Of a stretch of DNA of 64,000 nt, positions 43,185-52,947 are shown piece after piece. The DNA comes from Pseudopedobacter sp035496935 (GTDB lineage Bacteria > Bacteroidota > Bacteroidia > Sphingobacteriales > Sphingobacteriaceae). The position numbers and the translations under genes were made by a program. Every line of letters begins with the position of its first letter. The stretch's first letter is position 1. The stretch is from assembly GCA_035496935.1 (NCBI GenBank), contig DATJED010000018.1:62001-126000 (forward strand), in the 5' to 3' direction. The notes under the pieces were generated by a model. The model was not told the origin of the DNA, searched no databases, and saw only the letters and a list, made by a program, of their open reading frames with translations.

Positions 43185-44114
43185 ATGAAAATAGCAAAAT
43201 CCATTTCAGTTTTACTGTTACTGCTGTTATTTGCGGTACTACCAATAAAGGCCCAAGATTTTATTCCTTTATGGAGCAAAGGGAAAATGCCAAATTCAAA
43301 AGGATTGGCCTTAAAAGACAGCATCAGCAACGAACGTTTAATGCAGGTTGCTAATCCGGGAATCCATGTTTTTTTAACCTCAAAACAGGAAAATAAAGAA
43401 GCCGCAGTGCTCATAATCCCCGGTGGCGGTTATCACCATTTGGCTTATGAAGTAAGTGGAAATACTTTGGCAAAATGGTTTAACACCATGGGCGTAAATG
43501 CTTTTGTGCTTGACCACCGTTTGCCCATTTCTCCCGATTTAAAACAACGAGAAATTGCGCCATTGCAGGATGCAGAACGGGCAATGCGCATCATTAGGGC
43601 AAATGCTGTAAAATGGGGGATTGATACCAATAAAATAGGTGCAATGGGTTCTTCTGCCGGTGGACATTTGGCCGCAAGTTTGGGCACCATAAAAGATGAT
43701 TATGCTTCTGTAAACGACAACAACGATGTTTATAGCTACCGCCCCAATTTTTTGATACTGGTTTCGCCGGTAATAGATATGGGATCTTATGCCCATAAAG
43801 GCAGTCAGGAAAATCTGTTAGGCGCAAACCCATCCAAAACATTGATAGAAAAATTCTCGCTCCAAAACCAAGTAAGTAGCTATACGCCGCCAACTTTTAT
43901 TGCTGACGCGTTTAACGATAGATCGGTTTCGCCAAAAAACAGCCTCATGTTTTTTAATGCCTTACTTGAAAACCACATTCCATCCAGCCTGCATGTTTTT
44001 CCGCAGGGCGGACATGCCATCGCCGTAAGAAACAATCCCGGCTCAACCGCTTTATGGGTAAACCTTTGCGAAGCTTGGCTGATAGAAACAGGAATTATAA
44101 AAGAAATCAAATAG
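43185..44114 (+). CDS. Alpha/beta-hydrolase esterase (acetylesterase-like)
   Basis: A 309-residue exported esterase; the signal peptide ends near PIKAQ (residue 24). The fold shows VLIIPGGGYHHLAYEVSG (oxyanion hole), DHRLPIS, IGAMGSSAGGHLAASLG with nucleophile Ser157, an acid in FIADAFNDRSVSP and His in FPQGGHAIAVRN. It resembles acetyl-xylan esterase-type enzymes found in carbohydrate loci. The GH28 gene follows 12 bases downstream. It probably deacetylates pectic oligomers and so assists the polygalacturonase. Confidence 0.88.
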   Translation: MKIAKSISVLLLLLLFAVLPIKAQDFIPLWSKGKMPNSKGLALKDSISNERLMQVANPGIHVFLTSKQENKEAAVLIIPGGGYHHLAYEVSGNTLAKWFNTMGVNAFVLDHRLPISPDLKQREIAPLQDAERAMRIIRANAVKWGIDTNKIGAMGSSAGGHLAASLGTIKDDYASVNDNNDVYSYRPNFLILVSPVIDMGSYAHKGSQENLLGANPSKTLIEKFSLQNQVSSYTPPTFIADAFNDRSVSPKNSLMFFNALLENHIPSSLHVFPQGGHAIAVRNNPGSTALWVNLCEAWLIETGIIKEIK

Positions 44115-44126
44115 TAAAATAGAATA

Positions 44127-45770
44127 ATGAAATTTAGCAACAGTTTAAGTCTTTGTGCAATCGCTATGTGTTTGGTAACCAACACTGTACACGCACAAAT
44201 AGCGGATTACAGCTGGGAAAATCTCCCAAAAATAAGCCAGCCCGTTTTTAAAGCCGATACCTTTAATATCGTTGATTTCGGTGCAAAATCGGATGGTACA
44301 ACGCTCAATACACACAGTATCAATAAAGCAATTACTGTCTGTAGCCAAAAAGGTGGCGGTGTAGTATTAATACCTAGCGGATACTGGTTAACCGGTCCTG
44401 TAAAGTTAAAAAGCAATGTAAATCTGCATTTGGCAAACAATGCTTTTTTACAGTTTTCCTCCGATTTTAATCAGTATAAAATTATTGAAGGGAGCTATGA
44501 AGGAAAACCTTCGGCAAGGAATGAATCGCCAATAATGGCCACCGATGTAAAGAATGTCGCGATTACCGGCAATGGGATTATAGATGGCAATGGAGATGCT
44601 TGGCGAATGGTAGGTAAAAACAAGCTGACCGAAAATGAGTGGAAAACAAAAGTTGCTTCTGGCGGTTTGGTAAGTGACGATGGCAAGCTATGGTTCCCAT
44701 CAGAAAAAACAAAAAAAGCTTTTATAGAGAAAAGTTCTGTTTTACTTAGCTCAACAAAAAATCTGAGTGATTTTGAACCGATAAAAGATTATCTAAGGCC
44801 AAATTTGGTAGTAATTACCCGTTGTGATAATATACTGTTGCAGGATGTTACTTTTCAAAATTCGCCAGCTTGGAATTTGCATCCGCTAATGTCAAGCAAT
44901 CTGACGATAAGAAGGATAAAAGTTAAAAATCCGGATTATGCACAAAATGGAGACGGACTCGACATAGAATCGTGTAAAAATGTTTTGGTGGAAGCTTCTG
45001 TGTTTGACGTTGGCGATGATGCCATCTGTATTAAATCCGGAAAAGATGAAGAAGGAAGAAAAAGAAATATGCCTACAGAAAACGTAATTATCAGAAATAA
45101 TACGGTATATGCCGGTCACGGTGGCTTTGTGGTAGGTAGCGAAATGTCTGGCGGTGCAAGAAACATTTTTGTTTCTGATTGTTCTTTTATCGGTACAGAT
45201 AAGGGACTTCGGTTTAAAACCACAAGAGGAAGGGGCGGGGTAGTCGAGAAAATCTACATCAAAAATATCAACATGTCCAACATTGTACAGGAAGCCATTT
45301 ATTTTGATATGTATTACTGGACACAGCCGCCGTTGCCAAATCAAAAAGTGGAAGTGCCAAAAGTTTCTGTAGAAACGCCTCAGTTTAAAGATATAGAAAT
45401 TAGCAATATTGTTTGCAACGGAGCCAGCAAAGGTGTTTTTATCAGAGGATTACCAGAAATGGCGGTTGACAATATACAGATGGACAACCTGCGCTTAAAT
45501 GTAACAAAAGCCATCGAAATTACCGATGCTAAAAATATCGCTATCAAAAACTCAAGCATTTTGGCAGAGGATAAAGAAACTAGCGTTTACATTGAAAATG
45601 GAGCCGATATTATGTTAGACGGGGTAAAGTTTGAGCAAGCAAATAAAATCTCTTTAAACATCAACGGAGCTTCGTCAAAAGACATTGAAATACAAAATTT
45701 TGATCGGCCAAAGAATGAAATCCAACCGGTTTTTAATCATGGCGCTACCGAAAAATCCGTAATTTTTTAA
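44127..45770 (+). CDS. Glycoside hydrolase family 28 polygalacturonase
   Basis: A 547-residue exported right-handed beta-helix, signal peptide about residues 1-24 (VTNTVHAQ). The start of the domain reads FNIVDFGAKSDGTTLNTHSINKAI. The active site follows GH28: Asp276 in NGDGLDIESC, Asp297/Asp298 in VGDDAICIKSG, His331 in YAGHGGFVVGSEMSGG, and RFKTTRGRGG in place of the classical Arg-Ile-Lys. It hydrolyses galacturonan or, as an exo-enzyme, rhamnogalacturonan oligomers. The C-terminal 60 residues extend the helix. Confidence 0.95.
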   Translation: MKFSNSLSLCAIAMCLVTNTVHAQIADYSWENLPKISQPVFKADTFNIVDFGAKSDGTTLNTHSINKAITVCSQKGGGVVLIPSGYWLTGPVKLKSNVNLHLANNAFLQFSSDFNQYKIIEGSYEGKPSARNESPIMATDVKNVAITGNGIIDGNGDAWRMVGKNKLTENEWKTKVASGGLVSDDGKLWFPSEKTKKAFIEKSSVLLSSTKNLSDFEPIKDYLRPNLVVITRCDNILLQDVTFQNSPAWNLHPLMSSNLTIRRIKVKNPDYAQNGDGLDIESCKNVLVEASVFDVGDDAICIKSGKDEEGRKRNMPTENVIIRNNTVYAGHGGFVVGSEMSGGARNIFVSDCSFIGTDKGLRFKTTRGRGGVVEKIYIKNINMSNIVQEAIYFDMYYWTQPPLPNQKVEVPKVSVETPQFKDIEISNIVCNGASKGVFIRGLPEMAVDNIQMDNLRLNVTKAIEITDAKNIAIKNSSILAEDKETSVYIENGADIMLDGVKFEQANKISLNINGASSKDIEIQNFDRPKNEIQPVFNHGATEKSVIF

Positions 45771-45771
45771 T

Positions 45772-45878
45772 ATGGAAAGAATAAATCTCCTAATCGTTTT
45801 ATAGTGAGTATTTCCCAAGCTGTAGCGCAACAGAATTTAAAGTTTACCGGAGGCGTTTATAAATTTACTACCGAATGA
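45772..45878 (+). pseudogene. Possible relic of an exported-protein gene
   Basis: Between GH28 and GH105 an ATG at 45772 opens MERINLLIVL and stops at 45802. Shifted by one base, the sequence continues VSISQAVAQQNLKFTGGVYKF and ends with a TGA overlapping the GH105 start codon as ATGA. Joined, these would make a normal signal peptide with an Ala-Val-Ala cleavage site and a stub of mature protein. This looks like a decayed or deleted gene, though so short a match could be chance. Confidence 0.35.
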
Positions 45879-47074
45879 GCAATCAAATAAAATTTAGACT
45901 ATTAGTTTTAGGCTGTGCATTAGCTTTTATTTCATCTGCAAATGCACAGCAGACACCCAATAATGCTGGACAGTTAGCCGAAGATATGGCAAAAACCATT
46001 ATGGTAAAATGGCCTGATTCTTTAACTCACGAACCTGGAAAGCCAGCAAAATGGTCTTATGATTTAGGCGTTTTTTTTGAAGGGATGGCAGGCATTTATG
46101 AGCGCACCCACGATAAAAAGTACATTGATTATATGGAGCATATTATGGCTATTTTTGTACAGTCCGATGGAGAAATTGCCCGTTACAATCTAAAGAGTTA
46201 TAATATCGATAACGTAAAAAATGGAAGTACTTTGTTGTTCTTGTATCAGCAAACAAAAAAAGAGAAATATAAATTAGCGGCCTCCCATTTACGGGAACAG
46301 CTTAAAACCCATCCCCGCACAGCAGAGGGTGGCTTTTGGCATAAAAATGTTTATCCGCACCAGATGTGGTTAGATGGCATTTACATGGGACAGCCATTTT
46401 ATGCCGAGTGGTCTGCAATGTTTAACGAACCAGAAAATTTTGACGACATCGCCAATCAGTTTATTCTATTAAACCAACACGCCCGAGACCCAAAAACGGG
46501 TTTGCTTTACCACGGATGGGATGAATCCAGAGGACAGCAATGGGCAAATAAACAAACAGGTACTTCTCCTAATTTTTGGGGCAGAGCAATGGGCTGGTAC
46601 GGTATGGCTTTGGTAGATGTGTTGGATTATTTCCCAAAAAGTCATCCCAAAAGAAAACAGTTGGAAGAAATTTTACAGCAATACGCCCTGGCCGTTAAAA
46701 AAGTACAGGCTAAAAACGGTTTGTGGTATCAGGTACTGGATAAACAAACAGAAGCCGGTAATTACCCCGAAGCTTCTGCCTCTAACATGTTTGTTTACAC
46801 ATTGGCAAAAGGAGTACGTTTAGGATGCCTTTCTAAAAGTTATATTCTAGTAGCAAAAGATGGTTTTGAAGGAATTAAGAAAGCATTCCTAGAACGAGAC
46901 AATGCTGGCCTGTTGCATTTAAATGGTACAGTACAGGTTTCGGGTTTGGGCGGAAAGCCTTACCGAAGTGGTTCCTACGAATATTACCTGAGCGAACCCG
47001 TAATTCAGGACGATGCTAAAGGAATGGGCGCATTTATCCTGGCTGCTAATGAGATGGCATTGGTAAAGAATTAG
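45875..47074 (+). CDS. GH105 unsaturated galacturonyl/rhamnogalacturonyl hydrolase
   Basis: A 399-residue exported (alpha/alpha)6-barrel enzyme, signal peptide about residues 1-24 (SSANAQQ). It matches the YteR/YesR type: PAKWSYDLGVFFEGMAGIYE, HQMWLDGIYMGQPFYAEWS with Asp167 in the catalytic Asp position, DPKTGLLYHGWDESRGQQWANKQTG, FWGRAMGWYGMALVDVLDYF and PEASASNMFVYTLAKGVRLG. It removes the unsaturated uronic acid left by pectin lyases through hydration of its double bond. It completes the esterase-GH28-GH105 unit. Confidence 0.95.
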   Translation: MSNQIKFRLLVLGCALAFISSANAQQTPNNAGQLAEDMAKTIMVKWPDSLTHEPGKPAKWSYDLGVFFEGMAGIYERTHDKKYIDYMEHIMAIFVQSDGEIARYNLKSYNIDNVKNGSTLLFLYQQTKKEKYKLAASHLREQLKTHPRTAEGGFWHKNVYPHQMWLDGIYMGQPFYAEWSAMFNEPENFDDIANQFILLNQHARDPKTGLLYHGWDESRGQQWANKQTGTSPNFWGRAMGWYGMALVDVLDYFPKSHPKRKQLEEILQQYALAVKKVQAKNGLWYQVLDKQTEAGNYPEASASNMFVYTLAKGVRLGCLSKSYILVAKDGFEGIKKAFLERDNAGLLHLNGTVQVSGLGGKPYRSGSYEYYLSEPVIQDDAKGMGAFILAANEMALVKN

Positions 47075-47491
47075 TATATCGCATTCCTAGTGGCTCCATC
47101 TGCGCTCGTTTGCAACGAGCGCTTGCTTCGGGCAAATAGTCGTATTACTTTTCCAGAGATGTGCTGATCAAACCGAATAATCTGTTGAACAGACCGAGGC
47201 AGGCTTGCCGGTTGGAATGGCAGTGCCACTCCTTTAGTCTAACTCCTCTTTATCAATTTTAGCCTGTAAAAATCGAATTTAGCGTTATAGGATATTATCA
47301 TACTATAAATTCGGCAACGATGCCGGCATCGTTTGCGTAATTTATGGTCAGAAGTTCAGTTATCTTTCGCAACATTTGTCTTAAATTTATTGTAACCAAC
47401 ATAAACTTTAGGCCTCTACCAATGTCAATTTTACACTGTTATTCGGGGTGTCGTTGGCTAATCGGTGGGTCTTTCTTAACCAAATTAGAAA
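47075..47491. promoter_or_regulatory. Upstream region of the first SusCD pair
   Basis: 417 bases without a gene. A perfect hairpin, GCGCTCGTT (47102-47110), TGC, AACGAGCGC (47114-47122), follows the GH105 gene and has no T-run, so it is REP-like rather than a terminator. An 18-bp perfect palindrome, AACGATGCCGGCATCGTT, lies at 47316-47333 inside CGGCAACG...CGTTTGCG, the same outer sequence as at 34774. Near 47394-47433 two weaker TACCAA-type units lie 23 bases apart. No exact TAnnTTTG was found; TATCTTTC at 47371-47378 is close. Confidence 0.5.
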
Positions 47492-50400
47492 ATGAAAAAA
47501 AAAATCCTATTTATTTATGTGCTACTGCTATTTGGCTTTAGTTCAACACTTGTCTTTGCTCAAAGCAGTTCTGTAAGCGGCAAAATTACAGATCAGCAAA
47601 CGGGAGATCCTCTTATTGGTGCGACAATTACAGTTAAGGGAGCAAAATCAAGTACCTTAACCGATGTGAACGGCATGTTTACTTTAAAAAATCTGCCTAA
47701 TTCAGGTACACTTACCTTAAACGTTAGTTACTTAGGCTACTTAAGTTCGTCAGTTCAGACTCAGCCCAATGCTATATTAGATATTAAGCTCCAGCCCGAC
47801 ATTACGTCTTTAAATGAGGTAGTCGTTATTGGCTATGGTACCGTGAAAAGACGCGATCTTACCGGTGCGGTTTCCTCCATAAGCGGAAAGGATATTGTTG
47901 AAACGCCGGTTCCTAATGTTGCTCAGGCTTTGCAGGGTAAACTTCCGGGCGTAAAAATTACTGCACAAGACGGTCGGCCGGGCGCAGATATTGCTATCCG
48001 TGTTCGCGGAGGGAGCTCTATATCCCAAAGTAACCAGCCATTAATTCTTATCGACGGGATTCCGGGCAGCTTAGGGGATATCTCCAGTGATCAGATTGAG
48101 AGTATTGATGTATTAAAAGATGCTTCATCTACCGCCATTTATGGTGCCCGAGGTGCTAACGGGGTTGTTCTTGTAACTACAAAATCAGCAAAAGAGGGAA
48201 AAACAACAGTAAGTTACAGTGGTTATGCTAAAATTAATACCCCCACTAAGTATCTTGAATCGTTAAATCCTTATGACTATTTGACTTATGTTTGGGCCAA
48301 TGCCGCTGCAAACGGTACTGCTTATCGGACCCCGTTCGAAAAATATTACGGTCTAGGTGGCAATGCCGGAACAAACACTGGCGGCATTGAAAGTTATCGG
48401 AATTTGGCTTCAGACGATATTCAAAAACAAGTATACAATGAGTCGACCTCTTGGAATCATGCTTTAACCCTAACCGGAGGTACAGACAAGACAAAATTTC
48501 TTTTTTCGACTAATTATACCGATGATCAGGGAATGAAGATTAATTCTTACTACCAAAGAGCTAATGTTGCATTTAAGCTGACTCATAAAATACGCGAAAA
48601 TTTGACTTTTGATCTGAATACCCGCTATACAAGAAATCCTACACTTGGAGACGAGGGAACAACTAGCGGCTCCGGATCCTTGCTATCTACCTCTTATCGT
48701 TTTCGCCCAATTGCAACATCTCATGTCTTAGGAGATACTACTGCGGTTAGAACAGGTAATATCGAACAATACGGAAAAACAGTAATGTGGGATAGATATA
48801 GCCCTGTTGCTCGTATTGGGGACTACGAACCTTATAATAAAAATCAAAACGCTGTAGCAATAACTTCGTTAAACTGGGGCGTTACCAAGGGTTTAACCTA
48901 TCATACAGATTTTAGCGTAAAAACAGCGTGGAATGAGCGTAAATACTGGTCAGGGTCTATCTATAAGAATTATGTAGAAGATGCGACTGGTAAGGTACTT
49001 TATGCGGGTGATGCAGATTATCGGAAATCTGATAGCTGGAACTACCGTTGGACAAATACCTTGAATTATGAATTCAATTTAAACAATTCAAACAAATTTA
49101 CCGTTTTAGCCGGACAGGAAATTGCAAATTCAGGCGGAACAAATCTCGCAGTGCAAGCAACACGTTTTCCTGCAAATTTTGATAAAGAAACTGCTTTCGC
49201 CCAAATTAACCAGTATGATGCTTCGGGCTCGGCAGCTTTTTCATCAGATGTTAGCTTCCCAAACAGAATGTTATCCTATTTTGGCCGCGCCAATTATTCT
49301 CTATTAGACCGGTACTTATTCACTGCTACATTCCGTTTTGATGGTTCCTCTAATTTTGGGGCCAACAATAAGTGGGGATTTTTCCCTGCGGCGGCTTTCG
49401 CATGGAGAGTCTCCGATGAATCGTTTATGAAGAATGTAAATTGGGTAAATGATTTGAAATTAAGACTCTCTTACGGCGAAGTGGGTAATGATCAGATTAG
49501 TAACAGCCTTTTTGCACAAAATTGGAGTTCCACAACAGATAACAGATATCAATACGGAATCAACCATGTACTTCAGGGCGCCTATCAGGTTGGAACAAAT
49601 CTGTTAAATCCTGATTTGAAATGGGAAACGACTGTGACACGTAATTTGGGGGCAGATTTCGGCTTATTTGGTGGCAGATTGGCTGGTACTGTTGATCTTT
49701 ATTGGAATTCTACCAGAGACCTGCTCACTCAAATTCCAATTGCACCCATCACCAGCTTCCCTTTTACCACTAAAAATGTCGGTCAAACCAGTAATAAAGG
49801 GATCGAAATTTCTCTGACAGGTACTATTTTTAGAAACGATGATTGGAGAATTAACGCTGGTGGTAATATTAACTTCAACAGAAGCAATATCGATGAGCTG
49901 GCTTCAGGTATTACCGGGCTTTATGGGACAAATTGGAACAGCGCCGGAACGTTTCCCTCTTCGGATTATATCGTAAAAGAGGGGCAGCCTGTAGGTTTGG
50001 TACGAGGATTAACTTATGAAGGATACTATACTCCTGAAGATTTCACCTATAACAATGGTGTATATACATTAAAACCCGGTGTTGCCGATTTAGGGAATTT
50101 TATGGGGATAGTACACGGACTTAGTACTGCTAACCGCCCTGCAGGACAAACCGCCTACCCCGGACTTCCTAAATATAAAGATGTAGATGATAACAAAAAA
50201 ATCGATGATAAAGACGTAGATGTAATTGGTAAAATGTACCCTATCCATACCGGGGGAGTTAATTTTGATGTCGGTTATAGGAACTTTGATTTAGGCTTGA
50301 ATTTCAACTGGAGTTATGGTAATGATGTCTATAACGTAACCAAACTAGTGAATTTATATGGCCCTAAGGAATCCGGTGTTTATGAGAATAAATTGGCATT

Positions 50401-50809
50401 TATGAAGAATGCCTACAAGATATATGATGTTGTTAATGGTCAGCTTGTACGTTTAAACACACCAGAAGAACTGAACGTCGCTAATGTTAACGCAACCTTA
50501 CCTTTATCCTATAGCGAGGGCGGTCCAACTTCAACATTAGGAATTGAAGACGGCTCATTCCTACGTTTAAATACGCTAACACTAGGATATAGGCTTCCTA
50601 AAACATTACTTTCAAATGTTGGCTTGAGCGACATCCGTGTGTACGGAAGTGTTTACAATTTATTTACCATCACAGGATATAGTGGGCTTGATCCAGAAGT
50701 TAGTGCGAATGAAGCCTACAACAATCAACCATTTCCAACTATCGGACTAGACTATGGTTCTTATCCACGAGCCAGATCTTTTGTATTCGGTTTAAACGTT
50801 AATTTTTAA
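47492..50809 (+). CDS. SusC-type TonB-dependent outer-membrane transporter 1
   Basis: A 1,105-residue SusC-family porin. The signal peptide (1-24, STLVFAQ) is followed by a carboxypeptidase-regulatory-like domain (about 27-105, SGKITDQQTGDPLIGATITVKG), the TonB box and plug (NEVVVIGYGTVKRRDLTGAVSSI, PGVKITAQDGRPGADIAIRVRGGSSI, LKDASSTAIYGARGANGVVLVTTK) and a barrel ending in an aromatic strand (FVFGLNVNF). It imports oligosaccharides into the periplasm using TonB energy together with the SusD lipoprotein encoded 17 bases downstream. The locus suggests pectic oligomers. Confidence 0.96.
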   Translation: MKKKILFIYVLLLFGFSSTLVFAQSSSVSGKITDQQTGDPLIGATITVKGAKSSTLTDVNGMFTLKNLPNSGTLTLNVSYLGYLSSSVQTQPNAILDIKLQPDITSLNEVVVIGYGTVKRRDLTGAVSSISGKDIVETPVPNVAQALQGKLPGVKITAQDGRPGADIAIRVRGGSSISQSNQPLILIDGIPGSLGDISSDQIESIDVLKDASSTAIYGARGANGVVLVTTKSAKEGKTTVSYSGYAKINTPTKYLESLNPYDYLTYVWANAAANGTAYRTPFEKYYGLGGNAGTNTGGIESYRNLASDDIQKQVYNESTSWNHALTLTGGTDKTKFLFSTNYTDDQGMKINSYYQRANVAFKLTHKIRENLTFDLNTRYTRNPTLGDEGTTSGSGSLLSTSYRFRPIATSHVLGDTTAVRTGNIEQYGKTVMWDRYSPVARIGDYEPYNKNQNAVAITSLNWGVTKGLTYHTDFSVKTAWNERKYWSGSIYKNYVEDATGKVLYAGDADYRKSDSWNYRWTNTLNYEFNLNNSNKFTVLAGQEIANSGGTNLAVQATRFPANFDKETAFAQINQYDASGSAAFSSDVSFPNRMLSYFGRANYSLLDRYLFTATFRFDGSSNFGANNKWGFFPAAAFAWRVSDESFMKNVNWVNDLKLRLSYGEVGNDQISNSLFAQNWSSTTDNRYQYGINHVLQGAYQVGTNLLNPDLKWETTVTRNLGADFGLFGGRLAGTVDLYWNSTRDLLTQIPIAPITSFPFTTKNVGQTSNKGIEISLTGTIFRNDDWRINAGGNINFNRSNIDELASGITGLYGTNWNSAGTFPSSDYIVKEGQPVGLVRGLTYEGYYTPEDFTYNNGVYTLKPGVADLGNFMGIVHGLSTANRPAGQTAYPGLPKYKDVDDNKKIDDKDVDVIGKMYPIHTGGVNFDVGYRNFDLGLNFNWSYGNDVYNVTKLVNLYGPKESGVYENKLAFMKNAYKIYDVVNGQLVRLNTPEELNVANVNATLPLSYSEGGPTSTLGIEDGSFLRLNTLTLGYRLPKTLLSNVGLSDIRVYGSVYNLFTITGYSGLDPEVSANEAYNNQPFPTIGLDYGSYPRARSFVFGLNVNF

Positions 50810-50826
50810 TATAAAGCAAAAAAATT

Positions 50827-52863
50827 ATGAAAAGTTTAAAATATATCATAGGAATAGTATTGTGTATCACCTTTACACAGTGCAAGGAGGATTTCTTAAA
50901 TGCGAGAAGCCCATCCAGTGTGGATGATGAGTTTGTTACTTCCACACCTGCAGAAACATTTAAGATACTTTCCTGGAGTTATGCAAATTATCGTACTAAT
51001 GGCATCATGGGTATTTACCGGTGGAATGATCCCATCGGCTCAGATGCCGAATTGTACCCAGAAGATAATTCAAGCAACAACCTAAATGCTATTTTAAAGC
51101 CCGAACTTATATCAATTGATGCGGTGTCCACAGGCTTCAATGGCCTTTATGCCTCAATAGGAAGAGCCGCCAAAGTAGCTACGCTCGTTTCAGAGAAAGC
51201 TGCCTATAAAGAAGATGTTGCAGCTGGAAGAACATCAGAGTGGACACAGCTATATGGTGAAGCCGTCACTATGAGGGCATTTTTCTATTTTGAATTGACT
51301 AAACACTTTGGAGATGTTCCTTATGGTTATGAAAATACAACCGCTGAAGACTACTCGTTGACTTCCCGATTTGAAATTTATGATGACTTGATAGAGCGCT
51401 TAAAGAAGGCGGAGCCATTGATGTATAAGATAGGTGAAAGTGGAATTACGGCAGAGCGTATGTCCAGAACATTCTGTAACGCCTTAATAGGAGAAATAGC
51501 ACTATATGCTGGTGGTTACCAAACTATACGTACAGATATCTCAGGTTTGTATGGGGATGTTTCTTTTACTAAAAAAGGTAACGAAGCCAATCAATGTGTA
51601 TATGCAAGACGTTCTGATTATCTGGATTATTACCAAATTGCTAAAACCTATTTACAGAAAGCTATTGACAACAAAGGATCAGCCGGTTTGATCACCACGG
51701 ATGCAAGAAGTTATGCCAATAATCCGTTTCAGCGTCATTTTCAATACCAACATGATTTGCAGGTAAGTACTGAATCAGTATTTGAAGTGGGAAGTTATCA
51801 AGTGGGGCAAATTTTAACTAGCGGTGAATATCCTTATGCTTTTGGCCGGCCGTCGGATGGTGGCGGGTCTAACGCGGCTCCTACTAAGACTTTTGGTTGT
51901 CTTCGGATTATGCCAACAGTATATTACGGAGAATATACAGATGCTGATAAACGAAGAGATGCCAGTGTTGCTGTAACCGGAAGTAAGGGAGACGGCAATG
52001 AAATCATGCTTTCTTTTGTTCCTGGCAACAAAAGTTCAGGAGGAATAGCTACTAACAAATGGGACGATAATCGGATGAATCCGCCTTTCGTTGCATCTCA
52101 AAGAAATTCTGGGATGAATTGGCCTGTTTTACGGATGGCAGATGTTATTTTAATGCTAGCTGAAGCTAAAGCAGAACTGGGCGAAAGTGACGCTATTGGT
52201 TTAGTTAACCAAATTCGTGAGAGGGCGTTTGGAGATGCGTCACATAATTTAGGTGCGTTAGCAGGTCAGCCTTTAAAGGATGCGGTTATGCAGGAACGCA
52301 AACTTGAACTTTTAGGAGAAGGGACACGTCGTTGGGATTTAATACGATCTGGTATTTTCTCTGAAAGAGCGATTGCAATTCGTCAGGAGATGACCACAAT
52401 GATCAATGATCTCAGAACTCAGGAGTATCATCGCTTTCCCAATGGTAATGAAATACCTGCTTATATTTGGACAAAGCGGGTAAGTTTACCTAATCCATTA
52501 ACTTACGATGCAGATATAACTAATCCGGCTTTATATCCGGGATGGAGAGGTCAATATGACTATACTAAAATACCTGCTGTAGCCGGTAAGGTAGTTGGAA
52601 CCGAACATAACCTGGCTATCCAAGGCTTGTTCCGCTTTATACCTGAAATCAGTGCAGAAGCTACTTTATTAAAAAGTCAAGGCTACGTGAAAACAAAGTG
52701 GGGCAGTGACATTGCTACTTATGAGACAGCCTATCTAAGAAATACCCTTTCGGGTATCAGCTCTGCCGGTGATCCGCCAAGATACTATTGGCCAATCCCT
52801 TCCGAAACTATTAGACAATCTAAAGGGAAAGTCACAAACGGTTATGGGTTAGCCAACCCTTAG
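50827..52863 (+). CDS. SusD-type surface glycan-binding lipoprotein 1
   Basis: A 678-residue RagB/SusD lipoprotein with lipobox Cys19 (ITFTQCKEDF). The TPR-rich N-terminal half shows AVTMRAFFYFELTKHFGDVPYGYENT. The C-terminal part shows NWPVLRMADVILMLAEAKAELG, LVNQIRERAFG, ERKLELLGEGTRRWDLIRSG and the ending PRYYWPIPSETI. It is longer than most SusD proteins. It caps the SusC barrel and binds the polysaccharide on the cell surface. It is followed by a strong terminator. Confidence 0.95.
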   Translation: MKSLKYIIGIVLCITFTQCKEDFLNARSPSSVDDEFVTSTPAETFKILSWSYANYRTNGIMGIYRWNDPIGSDAELYPEDNSSNNLNAILKPELISIDAVSTGFNGLYASIGRAAKVATLVSEKAAYKEDVAAGRTSEWTQLYGEAVTMRAFFYFELTKHFGDVPYGYENTTAEDYSLTSRFEIYDDLIERLKKAEPLMYKIGESGITAERMSRTFCNALIGEIALYAGGYQTIRTDISGLYGDVSFTKKGNEANQCVYARRSDYLDYYQIAKTYLQKAIDNKGSAGLITTDARSYANNPFQRHFQYQHDLQVSTESVFEVGSYQVGQILTSGEYPYAFGRPSDGGGSNAAPTKTFGCLRIMPTVYYGEYTDADKRRDASVAVTGSKGDGNEIMLSFVPGNKSSGGIATNKWDDNRMNPPFVASQRNSGMNWPVLRMADVILMLAEAKAELGESDAIGLVNQIRERAFGDASHNLGALAGQPLKDAVMQERKLELLGEGTRRWDLIRSGIFSERAIAIRQEMTTMINDLRTQEYHRFPNGNEIPAYIWTKRVSLPNPLTYDADITNPALYPGWRGQYDYTKIPAVAGKVVGTEHNLAIQGLFRFIPEISAEATLLKSQGYVKTKWGSDIATYETAYLRNTLSGISSAGDPPRYYWPIPSETIRQSKGKVTNGYGLANP

Positions 52864-52901
52864 AATGGGTTGAGCGCATTTATAAGTTAAAGATAAGCGA
52901 C

Positions 52902-52947
52902 AAAGAGCTTCTTGCCGATATTATATCGGCAGGAAGCTCTTTTTTTT
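52902..52947 (+). terminator. Strong rho-independent terminator after SusD 1
   Basis: An 18-bp stem with one T-G pair: left arm 52902-52919 (AAAGAGCTTCTTGCCGAT), loop ATTAT, right arm 52925-52942, then seven or more T. Confidence 0.92.

Noticed and set aside
47102..47122. Terminator for the GH105 gene
   Set aside because: The hairpin is perfect and GC-rich but has no T-run on either side; a REP-like repeat or RNA-end protecting structure is a better reading.
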